64,000 nucleotides of DNA from Pseudozyma flocculosa PF-1 (GCF_000417875.1 NW_006920890.1:525611-589610), one strand, 5' to 3'. Positions 49,624-61,118 are shown, numbered from the stretch's first letter. The notes: a model not told the origin generated them from the sequence alone. Numbers and translations are program-made.

Positions 49624-52087
49624 TGTCGCTCCGAGTTGCTCCCTAGCTCGTCTACCTGTCAGGTCCTAGGTACCCGTTCCGCTTCTGCCGTCGAATCGTT
49701 GTTCTCCTTCTTGAGAATGCAAAGATACCGCTCCATACCGCCCCAGATGGCTCCGGCTTGGGCCAAGACAGACGACACAGGGCGATGCATTGACAGCGCC
49801 AAGAGAGGGTCTCCTGACCGGGCCGCACCCGACCAGACCAGGGCGAGGCAGGGCAGGCCATATCCACAGCAATTCCCCCCGCAATTTCGACCCGACTTCC
49901 CCGCGGGACTGCTCGGCGGTCAGCTTGCTCAAGCACGCCTCCGAGACGGTACGGGACGGAAGACGACGCCACAGCAGCCATTGCAATATTCCGGCTCCGG
50001 GTAGCGGGGGCGAGGTTTAAACGGCACCGAGATGCGTCAAAGGGATGCTCAGCACAAGTTGATTGCGGCCTGCCACCCGCTACCGCCAAGGCTGTCGCTC
50101 CATCTCGTGCGGCTGCCATGTTTCGACCTCGACCTCGCCCTCGCACGCGTCTATGGACCGCCATGACGGCTCGGCACGGTGCGGATCGGTACGGCAATCA
50201 AGGCACGGCACGGGGCGGAGCCTGGACAGTCCTTGGGTTTCCCTGGGAGAGAGTCGTGATGAGACGCCGACCCGTGAGGCGATTTGCTTGGCATGCCACC
50301 CCGTCGAATGGAATCCGGGCCGTGGTGTTGTTGTTGGGACGCGGGTCTTGGTGGCTGCAGGCTGGACGGCCCACATGAGCCGGTAGGGGAGTGGGGAAGT
50401 CGGCTCCCCACCTCTGCGCGTCCTGGCTTTGCTGGCTTGGCCGACGGGCTTGGCTGGCGGACTTGGCTGGACGGACGGATCGGGCTCGATCGTCAGACGA
50501 CGCATCTGGATGTCGATCTGCCTGCCTCTCGCTCGACTCAAGGCAGAGCAACACGCGGAGAGATTCTTGTTCACGACGTCTACCAAACGGCCAACCGGAG
50601 GGAAAAGGGCGAAGGGGCAAGGGGCGGGAAAAGCTGACCGCCGACCCGCTGCGTCGGTCCGGGTGGCGGCAGAGGTCGGTTCGGTCCGGCTCGGTTCGGC
50701 TAGTCATTCCATCGCCCGCCCGCGTGCCTCGGCGCACATGGCAAGGCCCAAGTCGAAGAAGCAGGCAGGCAGGCAGGCAGGCCAGCAGGCGGGCAAGCTC
50801 AGACACCTGCTGCCCGCTTCCCCTATCCAACCCCGACCCGAAGCAGAGATCAAAGGCTAACGCACCGTCCGGTCTTGGGCGGCAGCACGACACTTCTGCG
50901 GCCAAATCTCACCACCGACAGAAAGACGCCCCCCGCGCCCGTTTGCCCGACCAAACCGGCGTCGACGGCTGTGGCCTTGGCTCGTGATGCCGGGTTGTGC
51001 AGCCTGATCCACCGTTAATCCAGCCGTAGCCGATGGTACCCTGTAGCCTTTGGCCCCTCTGCCCACTGCCGGCCAATTCTATTGACACGACCTTGATTGG
51101 TCCGCCTGCCTGCCTGCCTGCCTCGTCTGATTGCGCCGCGTTGCCGCCTCCGCCTCCGCCTCCGCCGTCGCTGCTGTGGGCCCCCCAGTTTTGCCAAATC
51201 ATCCTGTCTTTCCCCGCGCCTTTCCCCACTTTTGCCACGGTACCGCATCCTCTTTCTTCGACCTACGACCCACAGGATCAGCGCATGGCGTGGCGCAGGC
51301 GGCGGTTCGCGAGCGTGGCACTTTGTCGCTCGCCCCTAGTCCTATCCTCGCCTTCCTCCCTTCCTCCTCCTCCTCCTCCTCCTCCTCCCCATCGCCCCTG
51401 TTCCCGCCCAGGCAACAACCTATCCGGTGCCCCACACTGGGGTATCGCTCCCGGTACCATCCCTCCATGCTCCCCGTCCCGGTCGGCACACCTGCAGCCA
51501 AGTACAGAAGGTAGGCAGCCCACCCCTCCTGCATCGCACCCAACTTCGCTTTCTCGCTCGCTCGCATGGCACTCGTCTGCCCCTTCCCCGGCCTCTTGCC
51601 AGATCCATCTGCTTGCCCCTCGCCATTGTACACACCGTGCCGTATCGTGCTGTTTGTACAGTATCCTGCCGCTCGTCTGTGGAGCCGACCCTTCGTCAAT
51701 CCTGGTCCCCCCTTGGGCCCGGCCCTCGCTCACTTCCCCGCAGCGACGGCCGTCCAATCCGCGCCCTCGGCTCGTCCACCCTATAAGACTCCAGTCATCC
51801 TCGCCACCCATTGCCCTCGTCGTTCTCCATCCAGACAGCAGAGCAAAGCAACAGTAGCGCCCCTCCCCCCCATACATACCCCGCCTTTCTTTGGTCACCC
51901 CGCACTCGACGGCCTCCTTCTCGCCGCCACCTGGTCTTCCCCTCTCTCCCTTTGCCATTCTCTATTGGCGTCTCCGCGGCCTTTGACTTGACACTCGCTC
52001 ACAAAGCCACCGCCGCCGCCCTGCGCCGCCTACCCTTCGTCCATTCGCCCGCCATTACCGGCACCACCACCGCCTGACCTCGCCACC
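49624..52087. other. Long intergenic region before the MFS gene
   Basis: About 2.5 kb with no supported gene. It has a GCAG repeat at about 50760-50783, its complement type (CCTG/TGCC) at about 51100-51123, a CGG/CCT-rich tract near 51135-51170, and TCC triplet repeats near 51364-51388. A CTATAAGAC TATA-like site is at about 51781-51789, about 300 nt before the MFS start. Confidence 0.5.
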
Positions 52088-54013
52088 ATGTCCGACGACG
52101 ACCAAAAGCTCTCCAAGACGTCGTCGCGCATCGACCGGACGACGTCGCACACTGACGAGGAAAAGACGTCAGTCATTGACGCCACCGTTCCCGCCGTCTC
52201 GCACCGCCTCAACCACCACCACGCCCACGTCCCCGCCAGCGGCGACGACAAGAACATCACCGACAACACCGTCCGCCTCGTCGACAAGGACGGCCACACC
52301 CAGCGCTGGCCCCTCGCCAGCAACGACCCGCGCGACCCGCTCAACTTTGGCAAGTGGACCAAGCTCGGCATCGTCGTCTCGTGCTGCTGGCTCTCGATCT
52401 TCTCCCTCGCCCTCGCCGGAGGCCTCGGCCCCATCATGGGCACATTCTACCAGATGTACCACGAAAAGGGCCCCGCCGAGGTCACGCTGCTCAGCACGCT
52501 CCCCTCGGTCATGATTGGCGTCGGTGAGTAGCAGTGCCGTCTTTTCTTGATGGCTCGGCCCGGCTCGGCTCAGCTGCCATCTGCCACACCGCCGCGGTAC
52601 TGACGCCGATGTCCCGCGTCGCACCTTGCTCGTTCCCCTTCCCTTTCCCGATCCCTCGACCCCGTTCGATCTCGACGCGTCCGTCCACCCGCAGGCAACC
52701 TCATCGTCATCCCCGCCTCGATGGTCTTTGGTCGTCGCCCCGTCGTCCTCGTCTCGGCCGCCGTCCTCATGGCCGGCTGCATTGGCTCCGCTGCCAGCCA
52801 ATCGTTTGAGGTCCACCTCGCCACTCGTATCGTTCAGGGCCTCGCTTCGGGCATCTCGGAGTCTTTGCTGCCCCTCATGATCACGGAAATCTCGTTCGTC
52901 CACGAACGCAGCCGCATCTTCGCCATCTACTGGGCATCGCAGAACGTCTTCTCCTCCGGACTCAACCTGGCCGGATCCTACGAGGTCGAGGCATTGGGCT
53001 TCAGGGCCTTTTACGTGGTTTATGCTGCCGCGGCGGGGGCTGGTATCATCATGAGCTTCCTCTTCCTCGCCGAGACGGGCTTCAACCGGCCGCCGCAGCA
53101 AAAGGACGGCGTGTGGTACGTCGTCGACCGCTTCGGTGTCAACCACGCCATGACGCGCGAGCAGCTCGAGCAGGCTTTCGCCGACAAGACCATCGTCGTC
53201 GACCCGCGCTACAACGCCGACACCGTCGAGGCCATCGAGGCGACGAGCGAGGTCGAGCACCGCCCCTTTACCTGGGCGCAGCGCCTCAAGCCGTGGTCGG
53301 GCGTGCAGCGCCCGGCGCTCCGCATCGCCGGCCGCACCCTCTACGACGTCCTCATGGCCCTCTTCTGCCCCACGATCCTCTACGTCACGCTGCTGGTCAC
53401 GGTCGTGCTCGGCACCTCGATCGCCGTGTCGCTCACCTACTCGACCGCGCTCCTCGCCTACGGCTGGCCTGCCCAGAACATTGGCCTGATCGCCATCGGT
53501 GCCATGATCGGCGCCGCGCTGGGATCCGCCTACGCCGGCTTCTTTGGCGACAAGATCCTCATGGCCATGACGCGCCGCAACCACGGCGTGCTGCGACCGG
53601 GCCACTACCTCGTCGTCTCCATCTTCCCGGGCGTCGTCGCCTTCGCCTCGCTCCTCCTCTACGCCTTCACCGCCTCCGGCAACGCCACCTGGGGCGGACC
53701 CGTCATGGCCTGGGCGCTCAACCAGTTCTCCTTCACCAGCATGCTCATCATCACGTCGGCCTACGCCACCATCGCCTACCCCGACAACCCAGGCGCCGCC
53801 CTCCTCCTCGTCATCGGCGCCAAAAACATCATCTCGTACGGCATCACCCAGGGCACCCTGCCCATGGTCATGTCCCACAGCAACGAGTGGGCCTACGGCG
53901 TCCTCGCCGCCATCCTCGGCGCCAGCTTCCTCGTCGGCCTGCCCTTTTACTTCTGGGGCGACGCCATGGACCGCTGGGCCATGCGCCAGTCGAAGCGCAT
54001 CTTCCACAAGTAG
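52088..54013 (+). CDS. MFS transporter, DHA1-type (two exons)
   Basis: Exons are 52088-52523 and 52695-54013, giving 584 residues. The 171-nt intron (GTGAGT...CAG) falls in phase 1 and restores GVGNLIVIP. The N-terminal 95 residues are polar and cytosolic; DPRDPLNFGKW just before the first membrane segment is typical of fungal DHA1 transporters. Membrane segments include VVSCCWLSIFSLALAGG, the PASMVFGRRPVVLVSA pair with the GRRP loop of motif A, and six more after the central loop (about residues 275-340). The ending MRQSKRIFHK is a charged cytosolic tail. These carriers export or import drugs, acids or metabolites with protons at the plasma membrane. Its neighbour is the FAD hydroxylase, so an aromatic acid is one possible substrate (inference). 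Confidence 0.88.
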
Positions 54014-55395
54014 ACGACGGCACGGCACGGCACGCCGGCGCGCGTGCCCCCGCCCCGCTCTTCGAAGCCTTGGGCCAACGTCTTCTTTCTTCTTGCCTCT
54101 GCCTCGATGCTTCTGCTTTCCAGTCTCTCTGCTATCTCGCGATCATCCTGCTCTCTCGTCTCCTTTTTCACGCACACGCACCACGTTTCCTCTTTCCGCC
54201 TTCAGGGCCGATGGCAAAAGGATCCCCCTTGTAACACTATACGACCACAGCCACACGAAAGAATCAAACCGGCGGACGGGAACGGCGTCGATTACGACCC
54301 TTTGATGCACGCCCAGCCGGACAAAATCGATTTCATGCCGCCCATATACTGACGTGGCTTGCGTGAAGAGTGATTTGGTTGAGAATCAGGACCGAGACGA
54401 TCAGCAGAGAGAGCGCGCGACTGACAAACCTTTTATAGATCTCTTGACGCGTCCTCGTCGTCCCTGCCCGGTCCTGGTTCGGGGGCATCCGCCCGCTCGC
54501 TTCCCCACGGCTGCTCTTCTCCCTTCTTGGCAGGGCGTCTGCTCCTGTCCCTCCGTCCGGCAGGCGAATGACGGGGCCGATGGAGCCAGCCCACTTCGGC
54601 AGGGGTGGGGGGCAAGCCAACGCGTCGAGTTAGGCCTAGCGCTTGGATCCGCCGCTGTGTCCGGGTCCGACGTCCTGTGTGTGGCCTCTCTCGCCGAGTA
54701 CCGCCCCCCATCTCGCCCAGTCATGACTGGTCACCGGGCACCTTGCTGTCGGCGGAAATATCTTTCCCGCCGCGCACACGACGTTCGACTTGTAGAGCGG
54801 GCTAAAGCTGTGCTCGACATTGCGCCAATTGATGAAACACGGGTATGGCGCCGTCGAGGTTCGGAGAAGGAAGCCAGGAGCAGGTGTCCGCGGCAGGACC
54901 GGCTGCTTGCTGCTCGCATCGGCAGGCCCAGGCGGGACGCTGTGACAGATGGAGCCCCCCTCGTCCGATGTGCCTACCGGCTAGCGCCGGCTAGCTCGGC
55001 CTGAGCAGCGAAACACAGCCAGCTTGCTCGATCGACGAGCAGGAGCAGGGGCGCGCAGCCGTATCGTGCTCGGCCGTCGCGCGAGCGCGCTCGTGGGCAT
55101 CTTCCCAATGCTCTGCTGCGTCCCTCGACACTGGCCAAGCAAGACAAAGCGATCGCCACATGACGGGCGAAGATCGAGGTCCGCTCTTCCTCGCCCCGCT
55201 TCCTCGTCAGAGGAAGCTGCACAGAGAGGAGCCGCGAGAAGATGGTGTGTCGTGCGTGCTGTAGCCGTGCTATGCTGCAACGGTGTGGCTCGCCGCTCGT
55301 TTGATGGGATTCGATGGCTAAACGATCCAGCTCGGTCGACCACCCGACCTCGTCTACTCCTCGTCCGTTCCTTGTCCGCACGACGCGGCGACGCC
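54014..55395. other. Convergent region MFS/ORC2
   Basis: About 1.4 kb between two convergent genes. No supported gene; frames of up to 270 codons lack domains. Confidence 0.5.
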
Positions 55396-58300
55396 TCAGA
55401 TCCGCTTGATGCCCTCGAGGACCCGCTTCATCTCGTCGCCGCTCATCATGACCCTGACCTTGCCGCCCGTCCTCAGCACCAGCCCATGGTCTCTAAACTC
55501 GACGAGCAGCGCCGCGAGGTCGCTCTCGGTCGATGCCAGGAAGTTGCGCCGCGCCAAGTCCACCAGGGCGGCATAGTCGAGCCCTTCCGCCTCTCCGTCG
55601 CCGCCCTCGCCGCCGGCGCTCGACTTTTTCGCAATCAGGGTGAAGAGCGCCCTCGCCTTGACCGTGACAGACTTGAGGATGTGCAGCGCCGCCTTTTCGG
55701 TCACCTGTCGGGCCGGCTGGGAAGCGGCATCGGCGTCGCCCTCGTGGTGTCCCGCAGCCGATCCGTGGTGCCGCGAGCTGACGGCACCGGCAACGTAGCC
55801 GAGTCCGCCGTTGAGGTCGAGTGCCGGCGGTAGCGGGATCATCAGCCCGCCTGCGGTCACACCGCCGCCGCGGGTGCCGGTCCGTGCCAGCAGCATCTCG
55901 TCCAGCGGCGGCACAAAGGTGCTGAGGTTCTGCCAGATCCAGCGCGCTCTCGAGCCAGAGATGCTCTCGCCGCCGTCGACGACCTCTCCGGCCTGCACGG
56001 GCGCGCAGGTCGATGGCATGGATGACGACGAGAGGCCGCCGATGAGCGCCGCGTTGATGTGCTCGACACAGGCCATGACGTGGATGCGGTCTGCCGCCGC
56101 AAACGTCTCGAGGATGGGCCGGAATCGCGCCGCCTGCAACGCCGGTGCGTCAAAGGAAAGCAGCAGCAGGTAGAGTCGAGGCGGCAGCAGGTCGGCGTCC
56201 GCATCCTCGTCCTCGCTGCCGTCAACCAAGTCGCCATCAATGTCCATCGCCGCAGCACCATCCCCCTCGCTCTCATCGACATCCGGTCTCGGAGGCGGGC
56301 CTTGGAAGAACGAGGCGATACGCTGCGCCCGAGAGATGAGCGCCGAGGAGGCCAAATGGGTCGAAGCTGTCGTGCGAACCTTGGCGTTCCGGCCGCTGCC
56401 GGCTGCATCATCACCCTCAGAGCCGTCGCCGTTGACGCAGTCTGCATCCCTTGAGCGCAGGGGTGGCGCCATAGCAGGGACCGGGACGGGCTGCCTGCCA
56501 TCCTTGGCCGAGCCGATGCCCGTCGCCCGTTCGATCTCCGATAGGATGTCCTCGACCCGCAGCCCTCGCATGCTGCCCTGCACCACCACGCCGACGCCGT
56601 CGCCCTCGTCGCCCTTGCGCTTCATAAAGTCGAGCAGCACCGGCAGCTTGGACCCCACGCCGTGGAACACGATCGAGTAGCCGACCTTGAGCTGTGCCTC
56701 GTAGACCGGCACCATGCTCTTGCGGTATGCGCGTACCGCCCGATCCGCGATGCTGCCCGGCCCCGTCATGCGGGCGCAGGCCGCCTCCAGCCTCGACGGC
56801 TCCAAGGGCGGCAGGATGGAAGAGATCAAAGTCTTGGACGCCGACAGCGAGCTGCGGCCCTTGCGCGACGAGTTGTTGACAAAGTAGGCGTCGGATGTCG
56901 TCGGTCGCAGCAGCTTCGAGCCTTGACCGCCGTGGCCGCCGTGGATGTCGATCGCTGCCGAGGCGGAAGTCGATGCGGCCGTACGGTGCATGGAGGTCGA
57001 CGGCGAAGCTGCGGCAGATGGTGCGCTCTTGCTGTCGAGGGCGGTGGCCCGATTGGCCGTGTTGGCCGCCGGTGCGCTTGATGAGGCCAGCTGCGTCGCC
57101 GCTATCGCTGTCGCTGTCGCTGCCGCTGCCGCTGCCCCCGCCTCAGCTGTCGCGTCAGGAGCCGGAGTCGATGATGCTGCCGGTGTTTGCTGCGCTGCCG
57201 AGCCTGGCCCTGCAATGGCAGCGTCGAATGCTGCCGAAGAAGCCGCCTCGGTCGCATCCGTCATGCCTGCATCCTCGACCTTGATGCCGGTCTTTTGCTT
57301 CTTGGCCGGCGACTGCCGCTCGCCTACATACTCCACGCCCTCGCCGAGGTACGAGCTGAGCAGGTCGGTATCGAGGGCGGCCGCGTAGAGCGCGCTCTCG
57401 GCATCGTCTTCCTCCTCGATCTTGGGCTTCTCCCGCTTCGGCGCCTTTGGCTTGGGAGGCGCGGCGCCATCGCGGTTCTTTGGCGGCCTGCCTCTGCGCG
57501 GCGGCGTGGTGACGATGGGCTTTGGCTTCCGCGGTCGTCCTCGCCCGCGTGGCGTGCCGTCCGGGTTGAAGTTCTTGGGCTGCTTCCACGGCGGGATCTC
57601 GCCCGGGGCGTACTTTCGCGGCCGGCCTCGCTTTTTCGGCGGGATGACGACCTGCGGGTTTGTGCCGGTGATGGACGTGGCGATGGGCGTGTCGTCGGCG
57701 GCGGCCGCAGCGGCGGTCGAGGAGGATGCGGCGGCCGATGACGTTGCTGCTGCCGATGCGGGTGCAGGTTTGGCGGCGGCGGTCGCTTTGGCCCTGGGCT
57801 TGGCCGCCGTCTTTGTGGCTGCTGCCTTGGCGGCCGGCTTCTTGGTTGCGCTGGCGGTCGACTTGGCAGCAGCAGCCTTGGACGTGGAGGACGTGGCCGG
57901 TGTGGCAGCGGCGGTAGGCGTCGAAGGCCCGTGTGCGTTGTCGACCGCCGCCTCGGCCTCTGCGGCCTTGGCTTTGGCCTTTCCCTTGGCCTTGCCGTTG
58001 GCAGCAGCTGATGTCGTCGTGGAGGGTGTGGCGCGGGCGGACGTGGGTGCGGGTGGCAAGAGATCGATCTCGTCTCGGCCGTTGTCGGCGCCGTCCTCGT
58101 TGGCCGCGGCTTCGGGTGCGGGTTCGCCTTCCGCCGCCTTTCTCGCTCGAGTCCTTGCTGGAGCTTTGGCCGCAGGGGTCGCGGCGGATGGCGTCGAGGC
58201 GGCGGTGTCTGTGGAGCCAGCTTTGGCCTTTGCAGCCGCCGCAGCCGCCCTTGTCGGGGTGGACTTGGGTGCCGCAGCCATCTTCGTGCTGGCAGCTGCT

Positions 58301-58437
58301 GGAGACGCTGCCGTCGTGGCCGCCGACTTGGCTGCCGCTGCCGCTGCTGCGCCCGGTCTCTGCCACGTCTTTCGTGGCGTGTAGGCGGCGGCTGTCGGTG
58401 GCTCCTTTGTCGGTGTCGAGGGCGCTTTTAGCGGCAT
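55396..58437 (-). CDS. ORC2: Origin recognition complex subunit 2 with AT-hooks
   Basis: This encodes 1013 residues from the first ATG of the frame. The N-terminal half is a long Ala/Lys/Thr-rich disordered region. Three AT-hook-like cores follow: KKRGRPRKY at about 266-274, RGRGRPRKPKP near 293, and RRGRPPKN near 310. The ORC2 domain starts near residue 530: LISSILPPLEP, VYEAQLKVGYSIVFHGVGSK (AAA-like core), LLDFMKRKG, then RIHVMACVEHINAAL and RWIWQNLSTFVPP. It ends with a winged-helix region (YAALVDLARRNFLAS to MKRVLEGIKRI). ORC2 is part of the complex that marks replication origins in the nucleus. The protein is much longer than yeast ORC2 (620 residues) because of the N-terminal tail and low-complexity insertions. 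Assignment rests on block order. Confidence 0.85.
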   Translation of the reverse strand: MPLKAPSTPTKEPPTAAAYTPRKTWQRPGAAAAAAAKSAATTAASPAAASTKMAAAPKSTPTRAAAAAAKAKAGSTDTAASTPSAATPAAKAPARTRARKAAEGEPAPEAAANEDGADNGRDEIDLLPPAPTSARATPSTTTSAAANGKAKGKAKAKAAEAEAAVDNAHGPSTPTAAATPATSSTSKAAAAKSTASATKKPAAKAAATKTAAKPRAKATAAAKPAPASAAATSSAAASSSTAAAAAADDTPIATSITGTNPQVVIPPKKRGRPRKYAPGEIPPWKQPKNFNPDGTPRGRGRPRKPKPIVTTPPRRGRPPKNRDGAAPPKPKAPKREKPKIEEEDDAESALYAAALDTDLLSSYLGEGVEYVGERQSPAKKQKTGIKVEDAGMTDATEAASSAAFDAAIAGPGSAAQQTPAASSTPAPDATAEAGAAAAAATATAIAATQLASSSAPAANTANRATALDSKSAPSAAASPSTSMHRTAASTSASAAIDIHGGHGGQGSKLLRPTTSDAYFVNNSSRKGRSSLSASKTLISSILPPLEPSRLEAACARMTGPGSIADRAVRAYRKSMVPVYEAQLKVGYSIVFHGVGSKLPVLLDFMKRKGDEGDGVGVVVQGSMRGLRVEDILSEIERATGIGSAKDGRQPVPVPAMAPPLRSRDADCVNGDGSEGDDAAGSGRNAKVRTTASTHLASSALISRAQRIASFFQGPPPRPDVDESEGDGAAAMDIDGDLVDGSEDEDADADLLPPRLYLLLLSFDAPALQAARFRPILETFAAADRIHVMACVEHINAALIGGLSSSSMPSTCAPVQAGEVVDGGESISGSRARWIWQNLSTFVPPLDEMLLARTGTRGGGVTAGGLMIPLPPALDLNGGLGYVAGAVSSRHHGSAAGHHEGDADAASQPARQVTEKAALHILKSVTVKARALFTLIAKKSSAGGEGGDGEAEGLDYAALVDLARRNFLASTESDLAALLVEFRDHGLVLRTGGKVRVMMSGDEMKRVLEGIKRI

Positions 58438-59733
58438 GGTGTCGCGACCGCGAGGGGTGTTGCGGGCAAGGGACGGACGGAAACGGAAGGGGGTGGCAAG
58501 CCGGGTCGTGTCGATCAGATGGGCATGTTGGTGGCAGGGCGTACGCTTGCAGCAGCGGCAGCAGCAGCAGCAGCGAGTGGGCAGAGTTGGTCGGCGCAGG
58601 TGAAGGTGTACTGCAGCGCCAATGTGGCGAGTACGGTGGTGTTGTGATGGTGGTCGGAGGCGAAGTAGGAGCGTGGTCGCCGAGGCGGAGTGCCAGAGGT
58701 CAGTTGGCGGCGGCAGGTGTTGGTCTGCGCGCCCCGTCGCTCCTCGCAGCTGAGGCCTCCTGCAGGGCCCACGCAGACGCACCACAGCCCGACCTAGCCT
58801 CCTGGGCGACGGCCAAAGGGTCTGCCCCGCGCCCTACCTCCATCTCGCCCGATCAGCAGCAGAGTGGCGACCCTGCCCCGATGCCAGACCTGACTGCGGG
58901 AGAGCGCCCACTCGACGGTTTTTCTTTTTCTCCTTTTCGCCCTCGCCGAGTGGGTGGACGGGTGGACGGGTGGACCGATGGGTGGGTATAAGAAGCGTCG
59001 CTCAGCCTGGTCGACTTCGTCCCTTTCCTCACCTAATAGAAACACAAAACTCACGGCGCACCATTACCAAGGCCCCTGCTCTCGCTGCCCCTTGTGGGCC
59101 GGCCGCCTCGGGATTTTTGCGAGTCCACGGCGGCCGTGGGCAACGGGCCATGAAGGGGCGCCACCATCAAACGGGGATCTATAATGCTCGCCGGTCGCCA
59201 GCATGGCCGTGCTCGGGTTTCGCTTTCCCCAGACATTTCCGCCGTCGTCTCATCTTCTTGCCCGTTGGAGTCGTCGTCCGCGGTTGCTCCCCTCGTCGGT
59301 AGCGATGCCTGCTCGTTGTGAATGATATGCCATCTTGTGACGTGATACCGATCCTCTCGTGTGTGTGTGTGTCGCTGGCCGACGTCGAGCGTGGCCTAGC
59401 AGAGGGGATGGCGACCACCATGGGCCAAGGCGGCGGTGGGCGTTGCTCGCGGCGCTGCCAAAGTGCAGGCCAAAGGACGGATCCGGGGCCGACGCATCCG
59501 AGCCAGCCAACAAGCCACCCTCGGCGGCGTGGCCCTCGCGCACAGCCACGCACACCGCCGCGGACCCGCACGCCTCCACACTCGGCCAGGGCGGCGCGGC
59601 GTTGGCCCCTCGCTCGGGCGGCTCCCTCTGTCGCTTGTCCCACTTTGACCGTCACCCCTTCACCTCACCACTCACGCCACCCGCTCGCCGTACCGCCTCC
59701 CATCTGTCCGCACCTTTGCTCCCATCGCTCGCC
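58438..59733. other. Divergent region ORC2/PSYE protein
   Basis: About 1.3 kb with no supported gene. A CAG/GCA run at about 58551-58576 and a GTATAAGAAG TATA-like sequence near 58986 are the only notable sites. Confidence 0.5.
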
Positions 59734-60306
59734 ATGCCTTCCAAGTCCAACAAGAAGCAGCCCTCCTCGTCGACCGACGAGTCCGCCATCGACGATCCCG
59801 TCCCCTCGTACGAGACCGCCCTCCAACAGGGCGCAGGCGGAGGCCACCTCGCCGCCGCCCCCGCCACTGCCGGCCCATCCTCGTCCTCCTCCTCATCCCC
59901 GTCTCCGTCCGGCCCGCACCCCGCGCACGCCCGCTACGCCTACGGCAACGACCCCTACACCTCGTCGGGCACCGCGCGCATCCTCATCATCCCCGCAGCA
60001 GCCGCACCACCGCCACCCGGCCACGCCACCCACCTGCTCCCCGCACCCGCCTCGACGGAGCGACGCGGCCCCAGAGCCGGGCCCCGGTTCTGCAAGGCGC
60101 TGCTCTACGCTTTCCTCATCTACATCCTCGCCGGCCTCATCACCGGCGCCATCACCGACGCCGCCGTCAGAGAGGGAAACAGGAGGCACAGGCACCCACA
60201 CCAGCACGACGGCGACACCCCTCCCTACCACCGCGACCCCTGGGACGGCAGCGACGGCCGCGGGTGGAGCGTCGAGCCAATGTCGATCCGCGCCGACGCA
60301 CAGTGA
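59734..60306 (+). CDS. Small single-pass membrane protein with PSYE motif
   Basis: This encodes 190 residues from the ATG at 59734 (MPSKSNKKQP). The in-frame extension to 59359 is low-complexity and rejected. An acidic DDPVPSYETALQQG stretch at residues 20-32 resembles the P(P/S)YE motifs by which fungal proteins bind WW domains of ubiquitin ligases. A Ser/Pro/Ala linker precedes one hydrophobic segment at about 121-140 (LLYAFLIYILAGLITGAI). The tail is His/Asp/Arg-rich. A tail-side or type II single-pass protein is likely. No family is recognised. It faces ORC2 divergently. Confidence 0.7.
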   Translation: MPSKSNKKQPSSSTDESAIDDPVPSYETALQQGAGGGHLAAAPATAGPSSSSSSSPSPSGPHPAHARYAYGNDPYTSSGTARILIIPAAAAPPPPGHATHLLPAPASTERRGPRAGPRFCKALLYAFLIYILAGLITGAITDAAVREGNRRHRHPHQHDGDTPPYHRDPWDGSDGRGWSVEPMSIRADAQ

Positions 60307-61014
60307 TGGTGCGGCAACGCGGCGCCCGGCACAACGATGCGCACATCGAACTCGGTCGACCCTCGCAGCGCACTGCCCGCCCACTCTCTCGCATCGAGCC
60401 CTCCTTGTCGTGTCACTCGCACCGGTCCCTCTTCGCCGCGCCCCTCCGCTCTCCGTCTCAAGTGACCACGCTCCAGGCTCCAGTACACCTCTTGTCGCCT
60501 TCTTCACCCTGTACGATATGACCCTCACGACATGATATCACGCAGAACCAGGTCCACGCTCACGACTCACGAAACTCAAGTGCGACGGCGCTCTCTGCAG
60601 TCGAGCCGCAGCCTGCCCCGTTCCTCGTCACGACACAGCCATGATTCGTTCCTCGGCACGCCGTCTCGGCGCGTGCCCCGCGTCTGCCGCCGCCAATCGC
60701 CTCGATGCCCCAGCACACCAGCGAGCGAGACCCCTGCAGAGCCCATTGCCGCCCGATCCCATTCGCCAGAGCAGCTCCAAGCCCGTCTGTGTATATCCTC
60801 GAGCCGCGTCGATGGACGGCCCCCCTGCCAGTATTCCTCGCTCCATCCGAGTCCTCCCCCTCACACGCCGTCGTCCTTGCCTGCGCCACTCGTCGCGCCC
60901 AAGGACGGCGAGCAAACGACGAAGCACCGAGGCAGACCGGCCGCCGACCAACGAGAAAAAGCTTACCCAGCGCCAAAAAAAGGGTGCGAACATGAAATGA
61001 GAAAAAGAAAAGCT
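60307..61014. other. Intergenic region before the tRNA
   Basis: About 700 nt between the PSYE gene and the tRNA. No supported gene. The stretch just before the tRNA (60955-61014) is rich in A; on the minus strand this supplies T-runs suited to Pol III termination. Confidence 0.5.
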
Positions 61015-61118
61015 CTCCAAATCCGGGAATCGAACCCGGGTCTGCACCGGTCACTCCCTCGGCGAAGAGGGAGGCGCAGAGTGACAAGGTGCCGTCATAG
61101 CCACTAAACTAATTCGGA
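61015..61118 (-). tRNA. tRNA-Asp(GTC) with a 32-nt intron
   Basis: Read on the minus strand: a seven-pair acceptor stem (TCCGAAT/ATTTGGA with one G-T pair), a D-arm beginning GTTTAGTGG, anticodon stem GCACC/GGTGC, anticodon GTC in loop TTGTCAC, T-arm CCGGG-TTCGATT-CCCGG and discriminator G73. The intron occupies 61050-61081, directly 3' of position 37, where nuclear tRNA introns lie. The G73 and the D-arm fit eukaryotic tRNA-Asp. A polypurine A-rich run on the plus strand just past the 3' end gives a T-rich terminator. It is the last conventional gene before repeat-rich DNA. Confidence 0.92.

Noticed and set aside
52169..54028. 619-codon frame antisense to the MFS transporter
   Set aside because: Asp/Gly/Val-rich shadow without a domain; it spans the MFS intron.
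57422..58384. 320-codon plus-strand frame antisense to the ORC2 tail
   Set aside because: Reverse reading of Ala/Lys-rich low-complexity coding sequence.
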